A stretch of DNA of 64,000 nucleotides from Cyanobacteria bacterium FACHB-63 (GTDB lineage: Bacteria; Cyanobacteriota; Cyanobacteriia; Leptolyngbyales; Leptolyngbyaceae): assembly GCA_014695255.1 (NCBI GenBank), contig JACJNX010000122.1:1-64000 (forward strand), in the 5' to 3' direction. The notes beneath the pieces were generated by a model that was given only the letters and a program-made list of their open reading frames with translations, made no database searches and was not told the DNA's origin. Positions within the stretch are counted from its first letter, which is position 1. The number at the start of each line of letters is the position of its first letter. Positions 1-8,460 of the stretch are shown one piece after another. The translations under genes and the position numbers were made by a program.

Positions 1-182
1 CGTTGCTTGGTCTCAGTTCTGAAGAAGCGAGGAGCAATTTGTCGAGTCAGGTTTTCCAGATGTTGAGTAGCAGTCTGTAGTGAGTCTAAATGAGGAGAAT
101 GAGTTGTCGAGTTTAATTGAAAGATATCTTGAAATGCTTGTTCTGCCTCTATTTTAGCGAATCCTAATCTACAACTGTCGTA
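1..182 (-). pseudogene. Possible remnant of a protein-coding gene at the left edge
   Basis: The minus strand is open from the window edge up to a TAG at about 183-185, and its translation has protein-like composition (amphipathic, with segments such as RLGFAKIEAEQAFQDIF). It contains no methionine start, so it is either the interior of a gene cut off on its N-terminal side or a decayed fragment. I do not recognise the family. Low confidence. Confidence 0.22.
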
Positions 183-264
183 CTAGTCTTTTAGCGGGAA
201 GGGAGTAATTGCAGGTTGGGGTGGAAACACCTTTGAACATCATCAAATTCGCCAAAATCTCTCA

Positions 265-1308
265 ATGGCACTCTTTCAGGTGGCAGGACAAGTCGGTGGA
301 CAATCCTTGGGACGAGATTTTGTCATGCGGTTGGGCGAGAATGGTTTTACACCAGACCTTTTGTTCTTCAAGGGGCAGGGGCACAATCGTTTGTTCTCCT
401 ATTACCTCGATGGCGCGGCAGAACTGGTGATTGAGATTGTGCGACCTGGGCATGAGTATTGCGATCGTATTCTCAAACGAAACTTTTACGAAGCCGCAGG
501 AGTACCAGAATACTGGATGCTGAACTCGCGCAATCAACAGACTGAATTTTTGCGCTTAGTGGAGGGTCGATATCAGCCGCAAGTTCCCGATTCAGATGGA
601 CGGTATCGACCTGCTTCCGTTCCCGGATTAGCCTTCGCGACAGACACGATTTGGAATGAGGAGAACCTCTACCAAAATTGGTTTGATCGATCGATATTTA
701 TCGTCGAAGCGCCGATTTCAGGACATCAACGGGTTCGAGGAGGCGGAGGTCACGAGTGGGGAAGTCTTCCCTTCAAGCCACGTCTCGATCTTGCTCCTGT
801 ACCGATTCGGTTTGAGGAGTACATTAGCTGGTGTCCAGAAGCCAAGTTTGAATTCTTCGAGGGCAAGCCTCAGATTGGTTACAAGATTGGTAGTCAACAC
901 TTAATCGGGCTATTGCTAATGACGTTCGGGTTAGCCAGTGCGGTACAAGTCTTGCCGCTGAAGGCTTGGATTGCTGCGCTGAGGCATCGGCTTGACCTGG
1001 AACAGCAGGATACGCAGCGCAAAGCGGACTGGTGGAAGATAGCACGGCAAGCAGCGGAATTACTGCGAGAGCAATTCGGGCTGACTCGGATTGGAGTTAT
1101 TGGAGATTTAGTCCGTCCGCAGCCTCTAAATTACTGGTCTGAAATCACGTTGGTGAGCTGGGATCAAGACATTTCAGAGCATTGGAAGATTTATGAAGCT
1201 TTATTGCGATTGAGCCGAGACCCAGAAATCAACTTGCTGAGAGCCGAAAAAGATTATTTAAGAGCCGAAGAGAAAGCCGACATGACTCAAAACCTGGTTG
1301 AAATTTAA
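265..1308 (+). CDS. Uma2 (DUF820)-like endonuclease-fold protein, 5' end probably truncated
   Basis: The first half resembles the Uma2/DUF820 restriction-endonuclease-like fold that is greatly expanded in cyanobacteria. It has an acidic PDLLFF element, the core ELVIEIVRPG and a trailing helix ending VPEYWML. From about residue 180 a second Uma2-like start (PIRFEEYISWCPEAKFEFFEG) begins, so the frame looks like a fusion of two family members or of two remnants. The C-terminus is a charged helix. The reading frame is open upstream of this ATG to about 187 and encodes family-like residues (TFEHHQIRQNL) just before it. The real gene therefore starts further upstream, or its N-terminal 40-50 residues have been lost. 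The biological role of Uma2 proteins is unknown, and here it may be decaying. Confidence 0.6.
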   Translation: MALFQVAGQVGGQSLGRDFVMRLGENGFTPDLLFFKGQGHNRLFSYYLDGAAELVIEIVRPGHEYCDRILKRNFYEAAGVPEYWMLNSRNQQTEFLRLVEGRYQPQVPDSDGRYRPASVPGLAFATDTIWNEENLYQNWFDRSIFIVEAPISGHQRVRGGGGHEWGSLPFKPRLDLAPVPIRFEEYISWCPEAKFEFFEGKPQIGYKIGSQHLIGLLLMTFGLASAVQVLPLKAWIAALRHRLDLEQQDTQRKADWWKIARQAAELLREQFGLTRIGVIGDLVRPQPLNYWSEITLVSWDQDISEHWKIYEALLRLSRDPEINLLRAEKDYLRAEEKADMTQNLVEI

Positions 1309-1358
1309 CACACGTAAAACGCAACTTAATCATGGATCGGCAAGGGTTTTGGTCGGAT

Positions 1359-2552
1359 TTAGCCTTCTTCCATAACTTTTCGAGCGCGTTTCGCATATTG
1401 CTTGACGGTATCGTAGGGTAAATCCAATTCTGCGGCAATATCTGCGATCGCTTCACCAGATTCTTGTCGAACCACGATCGCTGCCCAGACTTCTGCTGCT
1501 TTTTCGGCTCGTTCTCCGCCTTGACGCTTCTTCTTGCTGAGGAAGAACTGTTTAAGTTCGGCTTGTCGTTGCTTGCGCTTCGCTTCGTGTTTGCTAGGTT
1601 TTTCCTGATTTGAAAGAGGTTTTGGAGCGTCTAATTCTGCTACTTTTTTAACAACTGGTTGTGTAGCTTGTGGTAGCTTTTCGAGAGGTCGATCGACAGA
1701 CCATCCTGCGATCGTTTGCCCTAAGCCAAAAGTAACTTTGTGACCTGTACTGAAATAGGGGGCGCAAGCGATTAAAGCATGAACAAGTTGTACGTATTCA
1801 GGTTCGGTTTGGGCTTTTGGTGTGAGTCCAAATTGCACAGCACCGATAAAGCCTGTGACTGAACCTTGTTTTCCGGCTTGTGTTTTTTGTGATCGAATGT
1901 CGTGTCGGAGAATGACAACAAATTCATTGACCCATTCGAGAAACTCATTTTGCTCGAATTCCAAATGGGCAAAGTTGTTCCAGCGGCGGAGGTAGCTGTG
2001 AAAGATGTTCTCGGGAATGGGGAGCGGCATATGATTGCCTCGCTTGCGAAAGCTTGTCGCTGTTGTGAATGTGAGGCTGAGTTGTTGGTCTTTGTTAGAT
2101 GATGAAGTTGTTTCTGCCTCATTCCAGATTGTTTCGTAGGTGGTGGCGGGTAGGCTGACCTCCCAGGTTTGAATGGTGAAGGTTCCGCTACGAAGTTGTA
2201 TTTCTTTTGGAGGGGTGCGGAGCCATTCCTGGAGCCATTTGCAGACTTCATTAGAGAGAGCCGCGATCGACCACTGATAGAGTTCGGTAGGTGTGAAAGT
2301 GAGCGATCGGTTTTTGGGCTGGAGATTGCCTGTGAGAGAGGAGAGGGAGAAGGCTTTCTCGGATTGTCCGTCGTGGAGGTAGGCGGAGAGATCCGGGTCG
2401 ATGAGGCGGACTTGGTTGAGAAACCAGGAGTGGAGTTCGATGGTGTAGTGGGTGGGGGCTTGGAATTCTGATTGGGGTTGGAGGGTGAGGGTGAGGGCGA
2501 TCAGTTCGGTGTTGGGAGGAATTGGGAGAATGGGTTGGCGTTTGCGGGGCAT
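1359..2552 (-). CDS. cas6: CRISPR RNA endoribonuclease Cas6 with a C-terminal helix-turn-helix extension
   Basis: Cas6 cuts pre-crRNA inside each repeat, leaving an 8-nt 5' handle. The tandem-RAMP family signature is the glycine-rich loop GLGQTIAGW at about residues 273-283, near the usual end of a Cas6. This protein continues for about 115 more residues. First comes a very basic helical stretch (about 310-350, with KRKQRQAELKQFF and SKKKRQGGERAEKAAEVW). After it is a sigma-region-4-like helix-turn-helix (about 367-393, EAIADIAAELDLPYDTVKQYAKRARK). The gene lies 34 bp after the membrane-protein gene and on the far side of array 1 from the type III-D operon, so it is the likely processing enzyme for arrays 1 and 2. 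The extension suggests DNA or RNA binding beyond repeat cleavage, possibly autoregulation; that is inference. A fragment of the same extension occurs near 54.4-54.5 kb. Confidence 0.85.
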   Translation of the reverse strand: MPRKRQPILPIPPNTELIALTLTLQPQSEFQAPTHYTIELHSWFLNQVRLIDPDLSAYLHDGQSEKAFSLSSLTGNLQPKNRSLTFTPTELYQWSIAALSNEVCKWLQEWLRTPPKEIQLRSGTFTIQTWEVSLPATTYETIWNEAETTSSSNKDQQLSLTFTTATSFRKRGNHMPLPIPENIFHSYLRRWNNFAHLEFEQNEFLEWVNEFVVILRHDIRSQKTQAGKQGSVTGFIGAVQFGLTPKAQTEPEYVQLVHALIACAPYFSTGHKVTFGLGQTIAGWSVDRPLEKLPQATQPVVKKVAELDAPKPLSNQEKPSKHEAKRKQRQAELKQFFLSKKKRQGGERAEKAAEVWAAIVVRQESGEAIADIAAELDLPYDTVKQYAKRARKVMEEG

Positions 2553-2586
2553 AAGAAGGAATCAGTAACGAGATGAAGGGCATGGG

Positions 2587-3441
2587 TTAGAGAGCGCGAT
2601 CGCCTGCTGCAACATAAGCGGCATCGGCGACCATGCCGAGGAGGGTGATGGGATTGTTGGCGGGGGTAATGTAGCGATCGTGAGAGAGGGTGTAGAGGTA
2701 GTTTACGGTCGCGCGGACGTAGACGACTAAGACGGTGGAACTGCTGAGGATGTCGAGGAGGGGGTCGATTTGGGATTTGGCTTGGGTGTCGCGATCGGGA
2801 TTGATGAGGGTGGAGAAAGATTGCTGGGTGGGAGTGAGCCAGTTTTCTAGGTCGAGAATGACGACGTTGAGGAGATCTTCTGGAGTTTGCTTGCCGACTG
2901 AGCTTTGTAGTTGTCGGAGATCTTTGGGGAAGCGCACATCTCGAAAGCCTCTGGCTTGGAGCAGTTTGAATTCGTTGGGGCGTTGGGGGGAGTTGGGGAG
3001 ATAGTAATGGACGATCGTATTTCGGATGACGCGCTCGCGTTGGAGGGTACGTTTGACGTTTTCGATTTCGGTTTGGACGAGGGTAGTGACGTGGCTATCG
3101 ACTTCTTGACGGATGGCATCGCGGGCGACTTTTTTGGCATCGTCTAGGTTTTTGCCGAAGATGAATGCGATCGCGCCGCCCAGAAATCCGAAGATGACGA
3201 GGACGAATTTCATGGTGTCTACGAATGTTTTGAAGCTGTCGCTGAGGTCTTTGTTGGATTGGGTAATGAGTTCGAGGCGTTTGGTGAAGTCGGCGGTGAG
3301 GCGAGCGTTTTCGCTGGTGAGGAAGTCGAGTTGTTTGCGAAGGAGATCGAGTTCTGAGGAATTGGGGGTTGGAGGTTGGGCTGGGGGGGTTTGGGCGAGG
3401 AGGGTGTGGAGATGGGCGGGGTCGAGGAGAAGCCAGTCCAT
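2587..3441 (-). CDS. Coiled-coil, single-pass membrane protein beside cas6; unknown function
   Basis: I do not recognise a named family. The 284 residues show a proline-rich N-terminus, a coiled coil (about 28-75) and one clear transmembrane helix (about 79-96, VLVIFGFLGGAIAFIFG). A second charged helical stretch follows (about 98-135), then a C-terminal alpha/beta domain with strand-like VVILDL and STVLVVYV segments. The gene lies between array 1 and cas6 on the same strand as both. A TATAAT-like -10 (3468-3473, minus strand) sits about 30 bp before the ATG. The position suggests a CRISPR ancillary protein, and a membrane-anchored effector or sensor is one reading, because several type III systems use membrane effectors. 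The alternative is an unrelated cargo gene. Confidence 0.6.
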   Translation of the reverse strand: MDWLLLDPAHLHTLLAQTPPAQPPTPNSSELDLLRKQLDFLTSENARLTADFTKRLELITQSNKDLSDSFKTFVDTMKFVLVIFGFLGGAIAFIFGKNLDDAKKVARDAIRQEVDSHVTTLVQTEIENVKRTLQRERVIRNTIVHYYLPNSPQRPNEFKLLQARGFRDVRFPKDLRQLQSSVGKQTPEDLLNVVILDLENWLTPTQQSFSTLINPDRDTQAKSQIDPLLDILSSSTVLVVYVRATVNYLYTLSHDRYITPANNPITLLGMVADAAYVAAGDRAL

Positions 3442-3548
3442 AGGTGGAGGGTAGAAAGGGCAGGAAGATTATAAATCGAGTGGCAATGGATGGCGGGATG
3501 TGAGGTGAAAAACTGTGTTTTTGGGTCTTGCAACCTTAGTGGTTTCCT

Positions 3549-3934
3549 GTTTCCGTCCCCCTGCGGGGTAGTGAATTGAAAAACTATCAAATCGGATTGT
3601 TTAGAATTCCGGATTGGAGTTTCCGTCCCCTTGCGGGGTAGTGAATTGAAAAACAGGAGTTGTCACCGTGGTAGGTGCAACACACTGCTTGTTTCCGTCC
3701 CCTTGCGGGGTAGTGAATTGAAAAACACCGCTTCTGGCAGAGTAAATATCTCCGGCATTAAGTTTCCGTCCCCTTGCGGGGTAGTGAATTGAAAAACGTT
3801 GCTTAAAGCTCCCTCTTTAAATGACCAAACGGTTTCCGTCCCCTTGCGGGGTAGTGAATTGAAAAACGTCCGCTAGTGGGTGCTGCGGGAGGCGTATTGT
3901 TTCCGTCCCCTTGCGGGGTAGTGAATTGAAAAAC
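3549..3934 (-). CRISPR. CRISPR array 1 (type III-D associated), 6 repeats, 5 spacers
   Basis: The 36-bp repeat starts GTTTCCGTCCCCTTGCGGGG and ends TAGTGAATTGAAAAAC as read on the plus strand. Copies begin at 3549, 3619, 3691, 3762, 3832 and 3899; spacers are 31-36 bp. The transcribed strand is the minus strand, because the repeat then ends in ACGGAAAC, the 8-nt handle, right after a CCCC-GCAA-GGGG hairpin with a GNRA loop. The copy at 3549 has one mismatch (CCCCCTGC), consistent with being leader-distal. A more degenerate copy may lie at 3478-3513, one 35-bp spacer further out. The leader is to the right. Confidence 0.97.
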
Positions 3935-4250
3935 CCCGGCATCTTTAAAGCCTTACTGTGTAAGGCTTCTAGATACCCAAATCTGAGGGATACATTTTTC
4001 CTAGTCATTAAGACAGGTTTTATGTCAATAAGCCTTCAGAGAAAGAGACTGAAACTGTTGCACAGTAAGCAATCTGAGGGATTTAACGAAGTTATGCAGT
4101 TTTCAAGGTTCGATCGAACTCCACAGATTTTGGGGTTCTCTATAGTTCTAGATAAGCAAAAATGCTCTTCTATTCTATTAGAATTACAGAGCCTAAATCT
4201 GTTTACTTAGCAAGATTATACCTTGCAACTTCCAAAAAATAAAACATCTC
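3935..4250 (-). promoter_or_regulatory. Leader of array 1
   Basis: This 316-bp gene-free stretch lies between the last repeat and the stop of the neighbouring RAMP gene. Read on the minus strand it contains a TATAAT -10 (4215-4220), giving a start near 4208, and then about 270 nt of leader. Blocks such as ACCTTGAAAACTGCATA and AATCCCTCAGATT are also found in the array 2 leader, in the same order. The bases next to the repeat (CCCGGCA on the plus strand) are identical in both leaders. Confidence 0.75.
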
Positions 4251-6479
4251 TCATTCCTGGTGAAGCTTAATTTTATTAAACATTCCATCGTCTTTTAGGG
4301 AAACAACCTCTACCTCCACTGACGCACCAATCTGTAACTCTTGATGCCGCCTATGCTCCGAATTCGTTCGCTTCTCGCCATTCGCCATCCGATAAGTTAC
4401 CTTAACCCCATTCTTACTCTCGATCGTTGCATCCAAAATCTGCCCGATTTCAAATCGCTGAACTGGAGTAGACTGAGACTTCTTCAGTGCTGGCGAGGGC
4501 AAACCGCCACCATCATTCAATCGGCGCTCATCGCGATCGCTCTCCCCCATCACCTGAAACGGCGTTGGCAACACCTTTCGTTCTTTATATTCATTCGGCT
4601 CGATCGTCAGATAGCGAGTTTGTTCCTTATCTGGTAGCTTCGACCAACTAAGCAACAACAGCAGCATTTTAATTCGAGGAACATCCTTCAAAAACTCTGC
4701 TTTCCCCGTTTCAGGATGATCTGTTTCCCCAATTTGATCTAAGATATAGCGCTCAAATTGTGCAACACACTGCGCTCCCTGCTGAGAATCTGTCTTTTCT
4801 CCAACCTGCCAATCCTGTCCATCAAATAGTTTTTCGTAACGGGCTGGTCGATCGCTAAAAACAACCTCATGGGCTAACTTCACTGCTCCCATTCCCAAGG
4901 GCTTGCCCATACCCAATGAAAGCCGATACTTCTCATCCTGAGCAATATCAAGAATCCAGAGAATTGCACCCAGTTCAACAGCACTCAAATTCTCAAAGTG
5001 AATGTCAAAGTCAAAGACTTGAGTAGACGCGATCGGATGGATTTTAGTTTTTTGAGTATCTGAAACAGTTTCATGATCTGCCAACTCGATTGTTGGATTG
5101 CTACCATGATGCCAGTACAGCTTATGTCCTCGAATTACAGTATCTTTATTGGGTTGACTAGCATAGTGTTGCAGATCCTTTTTGTTCGCCAGCTTGTCTT
5201 TTTGCACTAGATAATGCTGGAAGGTAGTAGGTTTTGGACTGCTCAATATCTTTGGGATCAAAGGTGAATCTTCAAATCGTGCCTCTTCCCAACTCTTTCG
5301 ACAAACTGCATCCTCGACAAATACTCTTCCGGAGCGAGCTTGCTGCGCCCCTTCTCGCTTTGTACTTCTAACAAACCCAAAAATTGCATCTGCTAGGTCG
5401 ATCGCATCCGCCTCCCGAAGCGTTTCAGGCAGAAAGTCAATGATCGAACTAACTTGATCTTGCAAAGTATAAGCAATCCGAAAATTTGGATTATGTCCAA
5501 ATCGAGTTATGTGGCAATTTGGCTCTGGTGCACAATAAAAAATGGGTCTACCCGCAATGAGCGCTCCCATCTTTTCATCAAAAGGAGCTTGTTTCTGAAA
5601 ATCAGTCAATGCCTCTCGATAAGCACGAATTGCATCGGCATCAATTTTGATGCGTGTTGCTTCTGAGTCTAAGCTAGGAACAATACAATGATATTTCCGA
5701 TTTGGTTCAGAGGTCGCACCTTCTTGCCGCATATTGCCGCTGGTTACCAATGTCCCTCTCTGCTGATACCGATTAACATTGCCAGAGACTTTCTTGGCAA
5801 AACGACGGTAGTTTTTAACAAAAGTACCCTCGAAGCTAATGGGAATATACTGCGGTAAATATCGATCATCCTCCAGTGGAATGAGAGAGGGCACAGCTCT
5901 GCAAATTTCTGCTTCTTTCACCCAAATGAATGACGACCCATCGACCGTACTCGCCGGATAGATGAACCATTCTCCACCTTCCTGCTCTAAATATCCAGCT
6001 TTTACTTTCTTGGGGATATGCTTGTTATATTGAGCTTTCAGGGGATCATCTTTGTCAGCAGCAACAGCACGAAAGAAAAATTTAGATTGTGCTGACACTC
6101 GATCAATCTTGCTAAAACTGATAATTTCAATCAGCGATCGCAGCATTCCCCGCAAGCTACTTCCCGGAATCGTCGGCTTTGAATTAGCTGGATTGTTGAA
6201 AAATGCTGCTCGTCGAATTCGTTGCTCCTCAGTTTGTTGCTCATAAGGCTTTTCTCCAAATTCGGCATAATCCGCTGGTGTAAAGCCACATCGAATATAC
6301 AAAGGTGATTCCGTTGTAAGCTGACACTTGATTCGTCCTGTGTAGCAACCTCGGTGGTATTGATCATGTGTAGGAAGAGGAAGCTGCGCTGGAACTATCT
6401 TTTCAGGCAGTTCTACAAAGTTATAGGGAGCAACAGCTTTACGATGATTGGGAATATTTTTAGCTTGTTTTGGAAACAT
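4251..6479 (-). CDS. Type III-D RAMP protein, TIGR03986-like (Cas7 group)
   Basis: This 742-residue protein matches the large RAMP family TIGR03986 in its N-terminus (VAPYNFVELPEKIV) and size. RAMP features are visible: a nucleic-acid-binding loop GSSLRGMLRSL at about 104-114 and a glycine-rich segment LSLGMGKPLGMGAVKL at about 518-533. The last 70 residues (FEIGQILDATIESKNGVKVTY onward) look like a small beta-barrel, possibly an OB fold. It should form part of the crRNA-bound backbone of the type III-D effector that recognises target RNA. It is the last gene of the operon, 8 bp after csx19, with an AGAGG ribosome site before the ATG. The catalytic status of its Cas7 domains cannot be settled from sequence alone. 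Confidence 0.82.
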   Translation of the reverse strand: MFPKQAKNIPNHRKAVAPYNFVELPEKIVPAQLPLPTHDQYHRGCYTGRIKCQLTTESPLYIRCGFTPADYAEFGEKPYEQQTEEQRIRRAAFFNNPANSKPTIPGSSLRGMLRSLIEIISFSKIDRVSAQSKFFFRAVAADKDDPLKAQYNKHIPKKVKAGYLEQEGGEWFIYPASTVDGSSFIWVKEAEICRAVPSLIPLEDDRYLPQYIPISFEGTFVKNYRRFAKKVSGNVNRYQQRGTLVTSGNMRQEGATSEPNRKYHCIVPSLDSEATRIKIDADAIRAYREALTDFQKQAPFDEKMGALIAGRPIFYCAPEPNCHITRFGHNPNFRIAYTLQDQVSSIIDFLPETLREADAIDLADAIFGFVRSTKREGAQQARSGRVFVEDAVCRKSWEEARFEDSPLIPKILSSPKPTTFQHYLVQKDKLANKKDLQHYASQPNKDTVIRGHKLYWHHGSNPTIELADHETVSDTQKTKIHPIASTQVFDFDIHFENLSAVELGAILWILDIAQDEKYRLSLGMGKPLGMGAVKLAHEVVFSDRPARYEKLFDGQDWQVGEKTDSQQGAQCVAQFERYILDQIGETDHPETGKAEFLKDVPRIKMLLLLLSWSKLPDKEQTRYLTIEPNEYKERKVLPTPFQVMGESDRDERRLNDGGGLPSPALKKSQSTPVQRFEIGQILDATIESKNGVKVTYRMANGEKRTNSEHRRHQELQIGASVEVEVVSLKDDGMFNKIKLHQE

Positions 6480-6487
6480 AAAAACCT

Positions 6488-7024
6488 CTATAACTCAGAG
6501 AATAGATTCACAAGACGACTCAAATAAATTCGCGCAACACCAGTGTCTTCGTCATAGCAAACATAGTGACGAATACGAAGACGAACTGGACGATGCCCCT
6601 CACGAAAAACAATGTCAGTTCTTGGAACCGCATGATTAAGTCCTTGCTGACCATCTTGTAGCTTCGTAAAATCCTCTTTTACTTCTCCGCTTGTGCCCCA
6701 GAGAATCTGATCTTCCTCAATCCACTCCGTAGAAGCATCCTGCAAAATTAGCCGCGATCGCAGTGTCATTTGATCTCGCCACAGTAGAATCTCTCCAAAC
6801 TCGCTAAAGATTCGGCATTGTTGCAGTGTTGATAATCGAAGTGGTGGAAATTCAGGGAAAACATTATGAGCAATTCTCAAGCGTGACTCAGGAAAATGTC
6901 CCCAAATGATGCCATCTTCCGCATGAGCGAGTAGATAGCAAAGTTGATACTGATCTGCCTGTTGCTCTAACCAACGGTGTAAGGTTTCATCTTGAATTGA
7001 ATCAGTGTTAAGTTCTTCAATCAT
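6488..7024 (-). CDS. csx19: Type III-D accessory protein Csx19-like
   Basis: A 178-residue protein with features I associate with the TIGR03984/Csx19 family of type III-D loci: an internal IIWGHF segment, a mid-protein strand-rich region and the C-terminal signature YDEDTGVARIYLSRLV. Its start codon overlaps the stop of the preceding double-RAMP gene (ATGA at 7021-7024), so the two are translationally coupled. The molecular role of Csx19 is not well defined; in related III-D complexes it is an accessory subunit. The family call rests on motif memory and position. Confidence 0.72.
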   Translation of the reverse strand: MIEELNTDSIQDETLHRWLEQQADQYQLCYLLAHAEDGIIWGHFPESRLRIAHNVFPEFPPLRLSTLQQCRIFSEFGEILLWRDQMTLRSRLILQDASTEWIEEDQILWGTSGEVKEDFTKLQDGQQGLNHAVPRTDIVFREGHRPVRLRIRHYVCYDEDTGVARIYLSRLVNLFSEL

Positions 7025-8460
7025 GCTGCTTCCCCATTCACAAACGCCTTCACAAATTTCTCCAGTGCCTCTGCATCTTGAATTGCTAATTGTTGATCGC
7101 TCTGTTGAATTGTCCAGGTTTCAGGCGTTTCTGTTCCATCGTATAAAGTTAGGGTTGCACTTTGTCCTTGGAGTTTACCCCGCCCGATGCTCCGCGATCC
7201 TCCAACAGTTAGATCACCTGTCCATAGATCTTTCAATAGCAGTAACAGCAAGCCAATCTCTGAGAATTCAGGACAGCGGAGTTCTATGTGGATTTTGATA
7301 CAAGTTTTATTTGTACCAAATAAAGGTTGCTCATTAAATAAAGCACCATGAAATGAACCTCCAGTAAATCGATCGATAGCAACGCGACTTTGAACTAGGT
7401 CTACGGTTTCTCCCTTAATCTCACTTTCATGAATGACCAAACGACTACTTTGAGCCGTTTGGCTCTTTTCATTACCAAATAAAGTATTTAGTAGGCTGGT
7501 TGGTTTGCCAAGAGTTCTTAAAATTCGCTCGGTTCGGTGTCGCAGCACTCCTGCCAAGCTCGTTCCAGATAAGACGGGCTTCAATGCCTCATCACGATAG
7601 GATCTCAACTGCACAACATCAGGCGCACTCTGCGTCAAATAGCTTTCTGCTCGAATCAGGAGTGGACTCGCAAGCCGAAAGGTCGCATCAATGCAAAACC
7701 GTTTTCGCTTATCTATTTCATTCAGCTTTACCCCGATCGCAGCTTCAATTGAGGTATAAACCGGAGCTTCAGCGCGATCGCGATTCGCATGATCGAACCT
7801 GAGCCATTCTAGTCGCTCAGCTGCATGACGTAGATCAAACTTCCACACTTGCCACTGTTTCACCCGACATTGCCCAAAGCCTCGTCGCTTCTTCATGCCA
7901 ATGCCAATCTCACCTAACTCTAATCCGCGTAGAGCAAGTGCGATCGCTTTCAGTAATTTCTCCTCGGTTCCTTCCTCAATCAATAGCTCAAAACTCAGCG
8001 GAAATTCTGTTCCTGCTGCCAATAGTTCTAAATCATATTTCGCTTGGTTCTCTGCTGTTCCCAACTCTGCATTAATCTTAACTCCATCTCGTAATTCAAC
8101 CTTTGGAACCCCAAGGCTAATGGAATCATCCACAATTAAAGGGCTTTGTTCTCCATCATCATCACTTCGCATTCCACCGAATAAAGCAGTGCTAAGAGAG
8201 TTCCGATCTTCTACACTGTGATATTTCAGTTCATACTCCCGCAAATAGTTGCGTAATGCTCCTGCGATCGATGCTCCCGTTAGTAAGGCACGATCGCTAA
8301 TACTATCTCGCAACAAGGATAGATCAGTAAGGCTTGCCGCATCCCCACTCCCTAAACAGGTCGGTGTTTCTAACACTAGATGTCCTCGTACAATCACCCG
8401 TTTGGTGATCAGGCGTTGATGTCTTTGTTTTCTAAACTCAACTTCTGCAAGTTCAATCAT
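7021..8460 (-). CDS. Type III-D double-RAMP (tandem Cas7-like) backbone protein
   Basis: Two RAMP modules are visible in 479 residues. The first (about 20-215) has GSGDAASLTDLSLLRDS, the loop LTGASIAGALRNYL and a glycine-rich KKRRGFGQCRV element. The second (about 245-450) repeats this order with RLASPLLIRAESYLT, LSGTSLAGVLRHR and VGGSRSIGRGKLQ. Such fused Cas7 proteins take the place of several separate backbone subunits in type III-D. They hold the crRNA, and acidic residues in the thumb loops cut target RNA; I cannot assign those residues with certainty. The gene is coupled to csx10 upstream (ATGA at 8457-8460) and csx19 downstream. Confidence 0.83.
   Translation of the reverse strand: MIELAEVEFRKQRHQRLITKRVIVRGHLVLETPTCLGSGDAASLTDLSLLRDSISDRALLTGASIAGALRNYLREYELKYHSVEDRNSLSTALFGGMRSDDDGEQSPLIVDDSISLGVPKVELRDGVKINAELGTAENQAKYDLELLAAGTEFPLSFELLIEEGTEEKLLKAIALALRGLELGEIGIGMKKRRGFGQCRVKQWQVWKFDLRHAAERLEWLRFDHANRDRAEAPVYTSIEAAIGVKLNEIDKRKRFCIDATFRLASPLLIRAESYLTQSAPDVVQLRSYRDEALKPVLSGTSLAGVLRHRTERILRTLGKPTSLLNTLFGNEKSQTAQSSRLVIHESEIKGETVDLVQSRVAIDRFTGGSFHGALFNEQPLFGTNKTCIKIHIELRCPEFSEIGLLLLLLKDLWTGDLTVGGSRSIGRGKLQGQSATLTLYDGTETPETWTIQQSDQQLAIQDAEALEKFVKAFVNGEAA

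Noticed and set aside
1772-2251. 159-codon frame within cas6
   Set aside because: Same strand, other frame; low-quality composition compared with the clear Cas6 frame and no ribosome site.
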